Shown here: positions 57,763 through 64,000 of the stretch, piece after piece
Layout: each line of letters opens with the position of its first letter
Position numbering within the stretch: position 1 is the stretch's first letter
Source of the DNA: UBA6912 sp963792895
GTDB taxonomy: Bacteria > Actinomycetota > Acidimicrobiia > Spongiisociales > UBA5794
Direction: 5' to 3'
Assembly (NCBI GenBank): GCA_963792895.1
Contig: CAWBYA010000006.1
Span: 391,723-455,722, forward strand
Length of the DNA: 64,000 bases
Made by a program: the position numbers and the translations under genes
The notes under the pieces: model-generated
Told to the model about the DNA's origin: nothing
What the model saw: only the letters and a program-made list of their open reading frames with translations
The model's database searches: none

Positions 57763-59586
57763 TCAGGACTCGACGACGGGGGGCAGCCCCAGCGCCGCTT
57801 CGACCGGACCGAGGTGCTGACCGCCGGTGAGCACGGGGGCGAACAGGTCGCCAAACTGGCGGAGACGCTCCCAGATGGTCGCCATCGTGAAGGCCGCCGG
57901 GTCGACTTCGCCGAGCTCGTCCCACAGGATCGGCGTGGATACCGGGGCTCCCGGTTTGGGGCGAACCGAGTAGACCGAGGCGATGGTCTTGCCGCCGACG
58001 TTCTGATTGTGGTCGATGAAGATGCGCGGGCCCCGCTTGGGGATGTCCCACTCCATCGACACGTTCTCCGGATCGGCGCCGGCGATCATCCGACCCAGCG
58101 TCTCGACGAAGCGGCGCACCCGACGATATGAGGCTTCGGCCTCGAATGGCACGTAGATGTGAAGCCCCGTCGAGCCGGAGGTCTTCGGGTAGCCGGCGAG
58201 ACCCAGCCGCTCAAGCAGCACGTTGACCAAGCGGGCGACGTGGACCACCTGATCCCACGTTGCGCCCTCCTGCGGGTCGAGGTCGAAGACGGCGAAGTCC
58301 GGCATGTCGGCCCGTGTGGCCAGGCTCAGCCACGGGTGCATCTCGATGCAACCCATGTTGGCGAGCCACACGAGGGTCTCGCGATCTGGGGCCGTGACGA
58401 AGTCGATCGGTTCGCCGCGATGGCTCGAGTGAATGGGGGCGGTGACGATCCACTCGGGTGCGTGAGACGGGCACTGCTTCTCGTAGAACGTGTTGCCGTC
58501 GATGCCGTCTGGGTAGCGGGACATCGAGAGCGCCCTCCCGGTGAGGTGCGGCAGGAGGACGGGGGCGATGGCCGCGTAGTACTGGACGAGATCGCCCTTC
58601 GTGAAGCCGTCGTCGGGGAAGAAGACCTTGTCGGGGTTGGTGAGGCGGACCGGGCGGTGCAGCCCTGCCGCCGTCCAGGCCTCTCCGTCGCGAGCGATCA
58701 CGAGTGGCTCGGGGAAGGTGATGGCGCCGGACGCCAGCGGCCTGCCCTCGCCGCTCGGTTGGGGACGGGCGGCGGCTTCGCCGGTGCGCAGGTCGGCGAC
58801 GATCCCGTCGTGGCTCTCCTCCTCCCGAGCCTCGGAGATCACGATCATGCGCAGCCCTGCCTCGGTCGCTGCTTCAGCGAGCGGGCCCGACCGCAACGTC
58901 CCCGTCCCGTAGGGAACGTGGCGGATCTCGCCCTTCGGCCCGAACTCGTTGTCGGTGAACTGGGTATGGAGCGGGTCGATCGCCCACCCAGGGAACTGAT
59001 CGCGCAGGAAGGCGATCACCGAGGCGAACGCCTCCTTCGTGGTGAGGGCTCCACCCGACTTTGCGTGGACGTGCGCCCAGTCGATCACGGGCCGGACGAA
59101 GGAGTACTGATTGGCGATGAGGGCGATGTCGCCGAGCGAACCGAATGCGCGGTCGGTGCCGGTCGTCTCGAGCCCGAGCGCAACGCCCAAGTGGCGCACC
59201 TTCGGCTCTATCGTGGTCAGGCCGTCGGCGACGAGGCCGTGCAACTCGTCCGGGGTGCGATCCTTCACATAGCCGGTGTGCGCAACGATGGTGTGGGCGC
59301 CGAGCGCCTTTCCCAGCTTCATGGTGTGCTCGATGGCCGACAGGGTGAGCTTGCGTTTCTCCGCGTCGTCGACTGTGAGGACGGCGAAGTAGGGAGCGTG
59401 GACCGACACCGCCATGTTGCGCTCGGCGGCCAACTCGCCGAACGATCGGCACCGCTTCTCCTTCCAGGGGAAGCCATGGACGAACGGCAACTCGACGGCG
59501 TCGTGGCCGCGTTCCACCAGCGAGTCCAGCCAGGCGGCGTCGTCGAGGTCGTCCGGCGGCATGCGGGAAATCCCAAAGCGGATCAT
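57763..59586 (-). CDS. endonuclease IV-like TIM barrel fused to LigD polymerase domain
   Basis: 607 aa, one uninterrupted frame from ATG 59586. Residues 1-265 are a xylose-isomerase/EndoIV-type barrel: MIRFGISRMPP, VSVHAPYFAVL, HTIVAHTGYV, GVALGLETTG, RPVIDWAHVHAKSGG, PLHTQFTDNEF, IRHVPYGTG, MIVISEAREEES. The His, Glu, Asp and His ligands of the Nfo trinuclear zinc site nearly all have a counterpart. After a 40-residue linker, residues 305-600 are the LigD primase/polymerase domain: VRLTNPDKVFFPDDGFTKGDLVQYYAAIAPVLLPHL, the FDLDPQEG metal Asp pair, KTSGSTGLHIYVPF, and RIFIDHNQNVGGKTIASVYSVRPKPGAPVSTPILWDEL. There is no ligase or PE domain, and Ku is not in the window. A role combining abasic-site or 3'-end cleaning with gap filling in NHEJ is inferred. 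Confidence 0.9.
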   Translation of the reverse strand: MIRFGISRMPPDDLDDAAWLDSLVERGHDAVELPFVHGFPWKEKRCRSFGELAAERNMAVSVHAPYFAVLTVDDAEKRKLTLSAIEHTMKLGKALGAHTIVAHTGYVKDRTPDELHGLVADGLTTIEPKVRHLGVALGLETTGTDRAFGSLGDIALIANQYSFVRPVIDWAHVHAKSGGALTTKEAFASVIAFLRDQFPGWAIDPLHTQFTDNEFGPKGEIRHVPYGTGTLRSGPLAEAATEAGLRMIVISEAREEESHDGIVADLRTGEAAARPQPSGEGRPLASGAITFPEPLVIARDGEAWTAAGLHRPVRLTNPDKVFFPDDGFTKGDLVQYYAAIAPVLLPHLTGRALSMSRYPDGIDGNTFYEKQCPSHAPEWIVTAPIHSSHRGEPIDFVTAPDRETLVWLANMGCIEMHPWLSLATRADMPDFAVFDLDPQEGATWDQVVHVARLVNVLLERLGLAGYPKTSGSTGLHIYVPFEAEASYRRVRRFVETLGRMIAGADPENVSMEWDIPKRGPRIFIDHNQNVGGKTIASVYSVRPKPGAPVSTPILWDELGEVDPAAFTMATIWERLRQFGDLFAPVLTGGQHLGPVEAALGLPPVVES

Positions 59587-59605
59587 CCGGGGATTATGCG
59601 ACCTC

Positions 59606-59627
59606 GACGGGATGGATGCGTCCCGTC
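59606..59627 (-). terminator. hairpin after the HigA-like gene
   Basis: GACGGGA and TCCCGTC (7-bp stem, 8-nt loop) between the HigA-like stop (59632) and the EndoIV-LigD start. No T-tract; a weak terminator or attenuator. Confidence 0.4.
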
Positions 59628-59631
59628 CGAC

Positions 59632-60400
59632 TCAGTACCGAACGATGGGGTCGAGCTTTCGAGCGTGCTCGATCCAGCGCTCGACGGTCGAGACCGCTGG
59701 CACCCTCCGCACCACGGTCATCTCTGCGTTCACATCGACCATCGCCGCACGGAGCCGCACGGGATTGCGGTGGCGCAGCTCCTCGACCGTATCGACACCC
59801 GCAGCGCCGCAGAAGATCTGCGTGCTCCGCACCAACGCCGCGCACCCGCATCCGGTCGGCGCGTGTGACGAGATCCAGCACCTCGCCCTCGGTCCGGCCG
59901 ATCTCTGCGGCGATCTCCCTACGGCCGTGCGGGGTTGCACCGATCGTGAGCAGGGCCGCAGCCCCTGCGCCCGGCAGCAACGCCGACCTGGTCTGGGCCC
60001 GGGTGCGCCGGCGCCGAGCCTGAGGCGAGGCAATAGCATCGGCAGCAGACCGCTCGCGGAACAGAACTCCCGCAACGACCGGACCACGGTCCCACATCGG
60101 CGTCGGCGTGACCACGAAGGTGGTGCCCGTGGCGTCCGAGATGCGCTCGAGCGTGGGGACCGTCGGCGCGGTCACACCGGTCTCGAGCCGTGCCACGTGG
60201 GATTGGCTGGTTCCCATCAATCTCGCCAGGTCGGTCTGCGTCAGACCGGCCGCCTCCCTCGCGGCTTGGATCTGGCGGCCGTCACGCAGCCGGCGCAGCT
60301 CGTCGACGTACTCGGCGCTCTGTTCGAGCGGGACGTCTTCGTCGACCCCGAGCAGCGCCTTCACATCATCCCAGGTTGTGTCGGTCGATCTCCCGCTCAT
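59632..60400 (-). CDS. HigA-like XRE antitoxin fused to DUF4332, frameshifted
   Basis: From ATG 60400: an N-terminal extension, then an XRE HTH (IQAAREAAGLTQTDLARLMGTSQSHVARLETGVTAPTVPTLERISDATG, about residues 45-95), a basic linker, and a DUF4332/HhH region (LLTIGATPHGRREIAAEIGRTEGEVLDLVTRADRMRVRGVGAEHADLL). Near 59815 the frame shifts; AAGVDTVEELRHRNPVRLRAAMVDVNAEMTVVRRVPAVSTVERWIEHARKLDPIVRY ends the domain at 59632. Without the indel the protein would be about 256 aa. It lies 12 nt after a RelE/HigB-like gene. The tail closely matches the DUF4332 gene at 39368. Confidence 0.78.
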
Positions 60401-60412
60401 TGCTTCTCCTCG

Positions 60413-60814
60413 TCACCACGTCCAACCGACGCCCCTGGCCGGCATGGGGAGGTTGGCGGCGCGGTCGGCGTCCTGTTGCGCTCGCTCCATGGCCCGTGCC
60501 GCTCTCGCCGCCTCGGTCCGTACCGGCATCACACCGGCCGTGCCGTCGTAGATGGTCAACATCACGAAGACGCCTGCTGCGACGTAGAAGGTCATCACCG
60601 CCACCCGCTTCCCAACCGGGATCACGATGCCGCGCAGCCCCTCGGGCTCCGGCAGGTCGATGACGCCGCCGCCGGTGGTTCCTCCGCTGCGCAGCGCCTC
60701 CCCGATCCGCGCTGCGACCTTCCTCCTTGCGGTGATGGACAATTCCTGTCGCACGGTGCGCATCCATCGATCTGTCTCGGCCGAAAGGCGCATCCGGGGC
60801 GGATCCTCACTCAT
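60413..60814 (-). CDS. HigB/RelE-like toxin
   Basis: 133 aa. The RelE-fold signature order is visible: an N-terminal helix pair (SAETDRWMRTVRQELSITARRKVAARIGEALRSGG), then PEPEGLRGIVIPVGKRVAVMTFYVAAGVFVMLTIYDGT, the beta sheet in which 'gLrElR...g.yRvlf....vvLLh.f' is normal. A charged Ala/Arg tail follows. The toxin-first order with an XRE gene 12 nt downstream is the HigBA layout. Activity as a ribosome-dependent RNase is inferred; the usual C-terminal active-site residues are not clear. Confidence 0.65.
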   Translation of the reverse strand: MSEDPPRMRLSAETDRWMRTVRQELSITARRKVAARIGEALRSGGTTGGGVIDLPEPEGLRGIVIPVGKRVAVMTFYVAAGVFVMLTIYDGTAGVMPVRTEAARAARAMERAQQDADRAANLPMPARGVGWTW

Positions 60815-60839
60815 GGGGACTCGCCCGCCACGTCGCTCC

Positions 60840-60857
60840 TATACCTAAGTGAGTATA
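60840..60857. promoter_or_regulatory. inverted repeat TATAC-N8-GTATA, candidate HigA operator
   Basis: TATAC (60840-60844) and GTATA (60853-60857) with an 8-nt A/T-richer centre, 26 bp upstream of the HigB-like start codon, in an otherwise G/C-rich region. Placed where an XRE antitoxin would autoregulate. Confidence 0.5.
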
Positions 60858-60875
60858 CGCCGAGGCCGGTCACGA

Positions 60876-61288
60876 TCAACCCCCTCCTTCCTCGGCTTGG
60901 GGCGCTCGCGCTGCCTGTTCAGCCGTCAGCGACACGAGGTCCCCAGCGAGAAGCCAACACCGCTTGACCACGAAGGTGCTGGTCGGCACCCACACGAAGC
61001 CAACGGCGACGACGCTGAGCAAGGGCCACGTGGCGGAGCCGTCGGCGATCATCGTCACAATCGCCGCAGTGGTTGCACCGGTCAGGGCAAAGGCGAGGAT
61101 GGCAATGTGATCATGATGAGGATCGCCGCCGGTTTCAGCCGGCCCAGCATCGCCCTCCGCTTCTCCAACTGTACGTCGTCGAGCATGCCCGGAGAGGGCG
61201 GCTCGTCGATCTCGTCGAGGATGTCGTCGAGAAACCGGGCGCCCACGAACCGGAAGGCGGCGACCACGGCGGTGACTGCGGCCAGCAT
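60876..61288 (-). CDS. small membrane protein, frameshifted
   Basis: From ATG 61288: MLAAVTAVVAAFRFVGARFLDDILDEIDEPPSPGMLDDVQLEKRRAMLGRLKPAAILIMI. The frame breaks near 61100, and AILAFALTGATTAAIVTMIADGSATWPLLSVVAVGFVWVPTSTFVVKRCWLLAGDL continues in another. Joined, it is about 137 aa with three TM helices and an acidic cytoplasmic loop. No family is recognised. Confidence 0.55.
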
Positions 61289-61417
61289 GCGATGGCGACA
61301 TCGTCGTTCATCGGGATTGGCTCCTCCGGCTCAGCCGCGGTCGACGGACACACCAACCGTACCGGAGGCAGCCGACAGGAACTTCTCGACCGACGACCAC
61401 GCCGCGCAACAATGTGC

Positions 61418-61446
61418 TTGACATATATGTTCATAACATATATGTT
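61418..61446 (+). promoter_or_regulatory. promoter TTGACA-N17-TATGTT with duplicated operator
   Basis: TTGACA (61418-61423), a 17-nt spacer, TATGTT (61441-61446), then 6 nt to ATG 61453. Two identical 11-mers, ACATATATGTT at 61421-61431 and 61436-61446, each with a palindromic core, cover the -35/spacer and the -10. The most A/T-rich spot around, and a probable PadR autorepression site. Confidence 0.75.
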
Positions 61447-61452
61447 GGCAAC

Positions 61453-61863
61453 ATGCCTCCAGGACGACATCATCGAGGACCCCACCACCGGGGAGCGCGC
61501 GGCCGGCGCCGTACCGAGGGTGGAGCCTGGAACGTCGACGCTCCCGTGGCACGGTTCGTCGAGGCCGCCACCCTGCTGGCGCTCCGCCATCGGCCGAGCC
61601 ACGGGTACGAGCTGGCCGACGCCGTCGCCGAGATCGCCGGCCTCGACGTGGACTACGGCAACCTCTACCGGTTGCTGCGGGCCCTCGAAGCCGACGAGAT
61701 GGTGACGAGTCAGTGGAACGACGAGCTTCCCGGTCGCTCCAAGCGGGTCTACGAGCTCACCCCGCAGGGCGCCGAGCTGCTCGACGCCTGGGTCACGGCA
61801 CTGCAGTCCACGCAGGACCAGATATCCGGATTCCTGCGTACGTACAAAGAAGGAAGAACATGA
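61453..61863 (+). CDS. PadR-family regulator with His/Arg-rich N-terminus
   Basis: 136 aa, ATG 61453 fixed by the leaderless promoter. The first 25 residues are unusual, MPPGRHHRGPHHRGARGRRR. The PadR winged helix follows (VARFVEAATLLALRHRPSHGYELADAVAEIAGLDVDYGNLYRLLRALEADEMVTSQWNDELPGRSKRVYELTPQGAELLDAWV) with a C-terminal dimer helix. It overlaps by ATGA a gene for another His-rich small protein. A metal-responsive regulator is a reasonable guess from the histidines, not a known fact. Confidence 0.85.
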   Translation: MPPGRHHRGPHHRGARGRRRTEGGAWNVDAPVARFVEAATLLALRHRPSHGYELADAVAEIAGLDVDYGNLYRLLRALEADEMVTSQWNDELPGRSKRVYELTPQGAELLDAWVTALQSTQDQISGFLRTYKEGRT

Positions 61864-62051
61864 GAGGACACCACACACACAAGGGTCCCCACCTCCGGAG
61901 GGCGATGCACGCCAGACGCTGGATGCGGGACAACCCAACCAACGACCAGATCATCACGATGCTCGAGGAGCATCAGCGTGATCTCGAAGAAGAGGTCGCC
62001 AACGTGGCCGACCGCATCCGCCGCCTCCGTGAGGAGATGGCCGAGGTCTGA
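61860..62051 (+). CDS. His-rich small coiled-coil protein (63 aa)
   Basis: ATG 61860 with AGGA upstream, overlapping the PadR stop by ATGA. The N-terminus MRGHHTHKGPHLRRAMHARRW has five histidines in 17 residues. The C-terminal half is a charged heptad helix (DQIITMLEEHQRDLEEEVANVADRIRRLREEMAEV). The shape (metal-binding-looking head plus coiled coil, next to a PadR gene) recalls DUF5320-type small proteins, but the sequence is different. The 164 bp after it hold only a short CCGCC/GGCGG repeat. Confidence 0.65.
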   Translation: MRGHHTHKGPHLRRAMHARRWMRDNPTNDQIITMLEEHQRDLEEEVANVADRIRRLREEMAEV

Positions 62052-62215
62052 GCGACGACTACCGACCGACTCCATCCGGCCGCCTCATCACGGGGCGGCT
62101 GGATGCACGCCCGGGGCACGACCTCATGTTGGCGCAACGGCTGTCATCGCCATTCTCGAGAGGGCCTGACCTCCTCGTTGGCCGCCTCGCTGATCGACCG
62201 GATTGCTCGGTCTGG

Positions 62216-62971
62216 TCAATCGACGAGCATCCATTCGTATGGCGTGGACGCGAGCAGATCTGCGATCTCGTCGTAGTTGGCGAGCATCTCCGCGAGGGGG
62301 AACGGATTGGTCGGGAACAGCTGGGGTGCCGCTGGTGCGGGCTTCACACCGAGCAGATCGCACACGCGCCGGTAGGCGACGACGGGATCTCCGGCGATGT
62401 CATCCTCGTAGGTCAGCCAGAGCGCGTTGTCGGGCAGCAGTCGGTGGAGCGCCTCCTCGCCGGCACTCAGCTCGGCGAACACATCGAGCAGCGCCTGCTC
62501 GCCCCCGAACGGCACGCGCTGTGGATCGAGCGTGATCACAACAGGCTCACCAACCCCGGGCTTCGAACGGTGCCATGTGCCGGCGCGCCTCCCGACCGCA
62601 CCCGAGACGATGCGACGAAGGTAGTTGGTGCGGTGCAGGGCGACGAAGCGGTCGAAACCGAGGTGCTGGAGCATTGCGAGGTAGTCGGGCAGGGACATTC
62701 CGAGCGCACCGAGATGATGCGACGCGAGGTACTTCGTCTCGAAGCCGTAGTGATGAGGCGCCCGCGCACGACGCCGGGCGATGAGGTCGGCGGGTGCGAG
62801 GTCGTCCGACTCGTTGAGCTCGGCGCGATGTGATGGCTCGAAGATCTCGCCGTCCCAGGTGATGTCCGGATGCTCGTCGAGCATCCGGGCCACCACCGTG
62901 CTCCCGCAGCGTCCCACATGGAGCATGGCGACGGAGACGGCCGGTGGTTGGTTCCTTCGGCGCCAAAGCAT
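62216..62971 (-). CDS. sulfotransferase-family protein
   Basis: 251 aa. The 5'-phosphosulfate-binding loop is VAMLHVGRCGSTVVARMLDEHPDITWDGEIFEP, the 3'-phosphate motif ALHRTNYLRRIVSGAVGRR, and LWLTYEDDIAGDPVVAYRRVCDLLGV near the C-terminus. Transfers sulfate from PAPS to an unknown acceptor, possibly a glycan or lipid. TAGTCT lies 6 nt before ATG 62971. Divergent from the PNPOx-like gene, 48 bp apart. Confidence 0.87.
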   Translation of the reverse strand: MLWRRRNQPPAVSVAMLHVGRCGSTVVARMLDEHPDITWDGEIFEPSHRAELNESDDLAPADLIARRRARAPHHYGFETKYLASHHLGALGMSLPDYLAMLQHLGFDRFVALHRTNYLRRIVSGAVGRRAGTWHRSKPGVGEPVVITLDPQRVPFGGEQALLDVFAELSAGEEALHRLLPDNALWLTYEDDIAGDPVVAYRRVCDLLGVKPAPAAPQLFPTNPFPLAEMLANYDEIADLLASTPYEWMLVD

Positions 62972-62977
62972 TGCGCC

Positions 62978-62983
62978 AGACTA
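62978..62983 (-). promoter_or_regulatory. -10 box TAGTCT of the sulfotransferase gene
   Basis: TAGTCT on the reverse strand, 6 nt before ATG 62971. Confidence 0.45.
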
Positions 62984-63006
62984 GGAATGCCGTGGGTGGC
63001 GCCCGG

Positions 63007-63012
63007 TAGTCT
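63007..63012 (+). promoter_or_regulatory. -10 box TAGTCT of the PNPOx-like gene
   Basis: TAGTCT 7 nt before GTG 63020; decides that GTG over the upstream ATG 62987. Confidence 0.45.
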
Positions 63013-63019
63013 CGGCGAC

Positions 63020-63454
63020 GTGGAGTTCTCTGAGGTGCTCGAGCACGCGGCCCGGCTCGGCCCCATCATGTACGTGGCGACCGTGACCCCTGCCGGCGGA
63101 CCGCACGTCGTTCCGGTCCACGTCGACTGGCACGAGGGGCTGGCGTGGTGCACCACAGGCGTGAGCGACGTGAAGGCGCACAACATCTCCGCACACCCGG
63201 CCGTGTGCCTGCACTCGTCCGTATCGGAGGAAACCGGGTGGGACCACCTGATGATCTGGGGCGAGGCGTCCCTCGTCACCGACGTGCCCACCAAGCGACG
63301 TCTGTGGTCGGACGTGTTCAGCTACGACCTCGGCGACTTCGAGCCGGGCGGGCCAGACGACTCGCCTGAGACTGGGTTCCTCCGCATCGCACCGCGCCGG
63401 GCGCTTGTGCTCCGTCGCTACGGCTTCGACGGCCGCGATGAGTGGCGGGACTGA
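63020..63454 (+). CDS. PNPOx-like flavin/F420 split-barrel protein
   Basis: 144 aa from GTG 63020 (ATG 62987 would add 11 residues). Split-barrel features: ARLGPIMYVATVTPAGGPHVVPVHVDWHEGLAWCTTGVSDVKAHNISAHPAVCLHSSVSEETGWDHLMIWGEASLV, then FLRIAPRRALVLRRYGFDGRDEWRD. In actinobacteria this group binds FMN or F420 and reduces varied small molecules; cofactor and substrate are unknown here. It ends 61 bp before tRNA-Lys. Confidence 0.82.
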   Translation: MEFSEVLEHAARLGPIMYVATVTPAGGPHVVPVHVDWHEGLAWCTTGVSDVKAHNISAHPAVCLHSSVSEETGWDHLMIWGEASLVTDVPTKRRLWSDVFSYDLGDFEPGGPDDSPETGFLRIAPRRALVLRRYGFDGRDEWRD

Positions 63455-63515
63455 GGCCTCGTTCCTTGCGCGGCCGCCCCAACAGGCTGCGCGACGGCCT
63501 CGCTACCCTTGCTCC

Positions 63516-63592
63516 GGGCCCGTAGCTCAACCTGGCAGAGCAGCGGACTTTTAATCCGACGGTTGTGGGTTCGAATCCCACCGGGCCCACCA
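63516..63592 (+). tRNA. tRNA-Lys (anticodon TTT)
   Basis: 77 nt including an encoded CCA. The acceptor stem GGGCCCG/CGGGCCC pairs perfectly over 7 bp, the D stem is GCTC/GAGC, the anticodon loop CTTTTAA gives TTT, and the T arm is GTGGG-TTCGAAT-CCCAC. Codons read are AAA and AAG. The 3' half probably served as the attachment site for the element whose integrase lies immediately downstream. Confidence 0.96.
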
Positions 63593-63609
63593 GCGAACAG
63601 CGTTACGTA

Positions 63610-63993
63610 TCAACGCTTTCCGCCGATTCCTGTCGCAGCGGGACGACCTCTCCACCGCTCTTGGGCCCCGCGGGCCGCGGCGTAGCGCCGGTCGAGGGCT
63701 TCGAGATCGTCGTCGTAGAGGTGTCCGTAGAGGTCGAGGGTCATAGCTGCGGAGGCGTGTCCGAGTTGTCGTTGAACGGCCTTGATGCTGGCTCCGCTCG
63801 AGATCATGAGCGACGCAGCGGTGTGTCGGAGGTCATGCATTCTGAGCCCAGGGTCGAGCCCTGCCGCTTCGACGGCCGGAACCCACACGTTGCGCCGGAA
63901 GCTCGACGCCCGTAGCGGCCCACCTCGCGTCGCCGTGCACACGAAGTCGCCGGCGCGGAGTCCATTGAGCCGCTCACCGATCGTCTCGGCCAA
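63610..63993 (-). CDS. tyrosine integrase C-terminal part, continuing beyond the window
   Basis: Reverse strand, stop at 63610, 17 bp from the tRNA-Lys 3' end. Visible catalytic motifs: GLRMHDLRHTAASLMISSGASIKAVQRQLGHASAAMTLDLYGHLYDDDLEALDRRYA, i.e. His-x-x-Arg, His and the Tyr nucleophile. The N-terminal domains and the first catalytic Arg lie past 64000. In this frame a TGA sits at 63994-63996, so the gene is either frameshifted at the edge or starts at TTG 63993; the first is likelier. An integrase facing a tRNA 3' end is the classic layout of a prophage or integrative element. Confidence 0.85.
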   Translation of the reverse strand: MAETIGERLNGLRAGDFVCTATRGGPLRASSFRRNVWVPAVEAAGLDPGLRMHDLRHTAASLMISSGASIKAVQRQLGHASAAMTLDLYGHLYDDDLEALDRRYAAARGAQERWRGRPAATGIGGKR

Positions 63994-64000
63994 TCAAGAC

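Overview
The window comes from a high-G+C actinobacterium, most likely an Acidimicrobiia-like lineage. The evidence is strong G/C bias at third codon positions, an S-layer-homology-like protein of the 'GCNPP..YCP...RGQ' type, ClpS next to a DUF2017 protein, an HTH/HBHA-like pair, and many promoters whose -10 box (TAnnnT) lies 6-8 nt before the start codon, i.e. leaderless mRNAs. This placement is inferred from gene content; no rRNA is present.

Layout. 1-11.8 kb: the end of a CGNR regulator, two small ORFs, proline dehydrogenase with ProC, a YibE/F membrane protein, a TIR-repeat-TM-CBM9-like protein, an acyl-CoA dehydrogenase, two alpha/beta hydrolases, a [2Fe-2S] protein, and SelD read through an in-frame TGA (selenocysteine). 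12-24.8 kb: MgtE, a lipoprotein, a class IV aminotransferase, NAD synthetase, the molybdate transporter modABC with a divergent PadR regulator, and a MacB-like ABC cassette with TetR. 24.8-33.1 kb: a YbdK-type ligase, an M20 amidohydrolase, a decayed corA, tyrA and aroF, an epimerase, an acyltransferase, and the XRE/HBHA-like pair closed by a strong terminator. 33.15-39.31 kb: a complete Tn3-family transposon with 50-bp terminal repeats and a GACAT target duplication. It carries TnpA, a tyrosine recombinase, a candidate resolution site and cargo (an RHH/MazF-type toxin-antitoxin pair and two unknown genes). 39.4-51.5 kb: a DUF4332 protein, a nucleotidyltransferase, Ald, ClpS/DUF2017, a PfpI-like protein, DUF454, SIMPL, MFS, SRAP and two ABC export cassettes facing each other. 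51.5-64 kb: a 5'-3' exonuclease, a sulfurtransferase, a two-component system with a hybrid kinase, the SLH-like protein, a fusion of an endonuclease IV-like barrel to a LigD polymerase domain, a HigBA-like module whose antitoxin carries DUF4332, PadR with a His-rich small protein, a sulfotransferase, a PNPOx-like protein, tRNA-Lys, and the end of an integrase facing the tRNA. The integrase probably marks the edge of an integrated element that continues past the window.

Functional links. Most neighbouring same-strand genes are coupled by ATGA or GTGA overlaps (modABC, the ABC pairs, ClpS-DUF2017-membrane protein, sulfurtransferase-response regulator). DNA repair is well represented (EndoIV-LigD Pol, SRAP, 5'-3' exonuclease). 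Selenium (SelD) and molybdenum (ModABC) supply genes fit an organism with Se- or Mo-dependent oxidoreductases encoded elsewhere.

Caution. At least a dozen single-base indels split otherwise well-conserved genes, including nadE and aroF. They are most easily read as assembly or sequencing errors. Such genes are annotated over their whole span and the break is stated.
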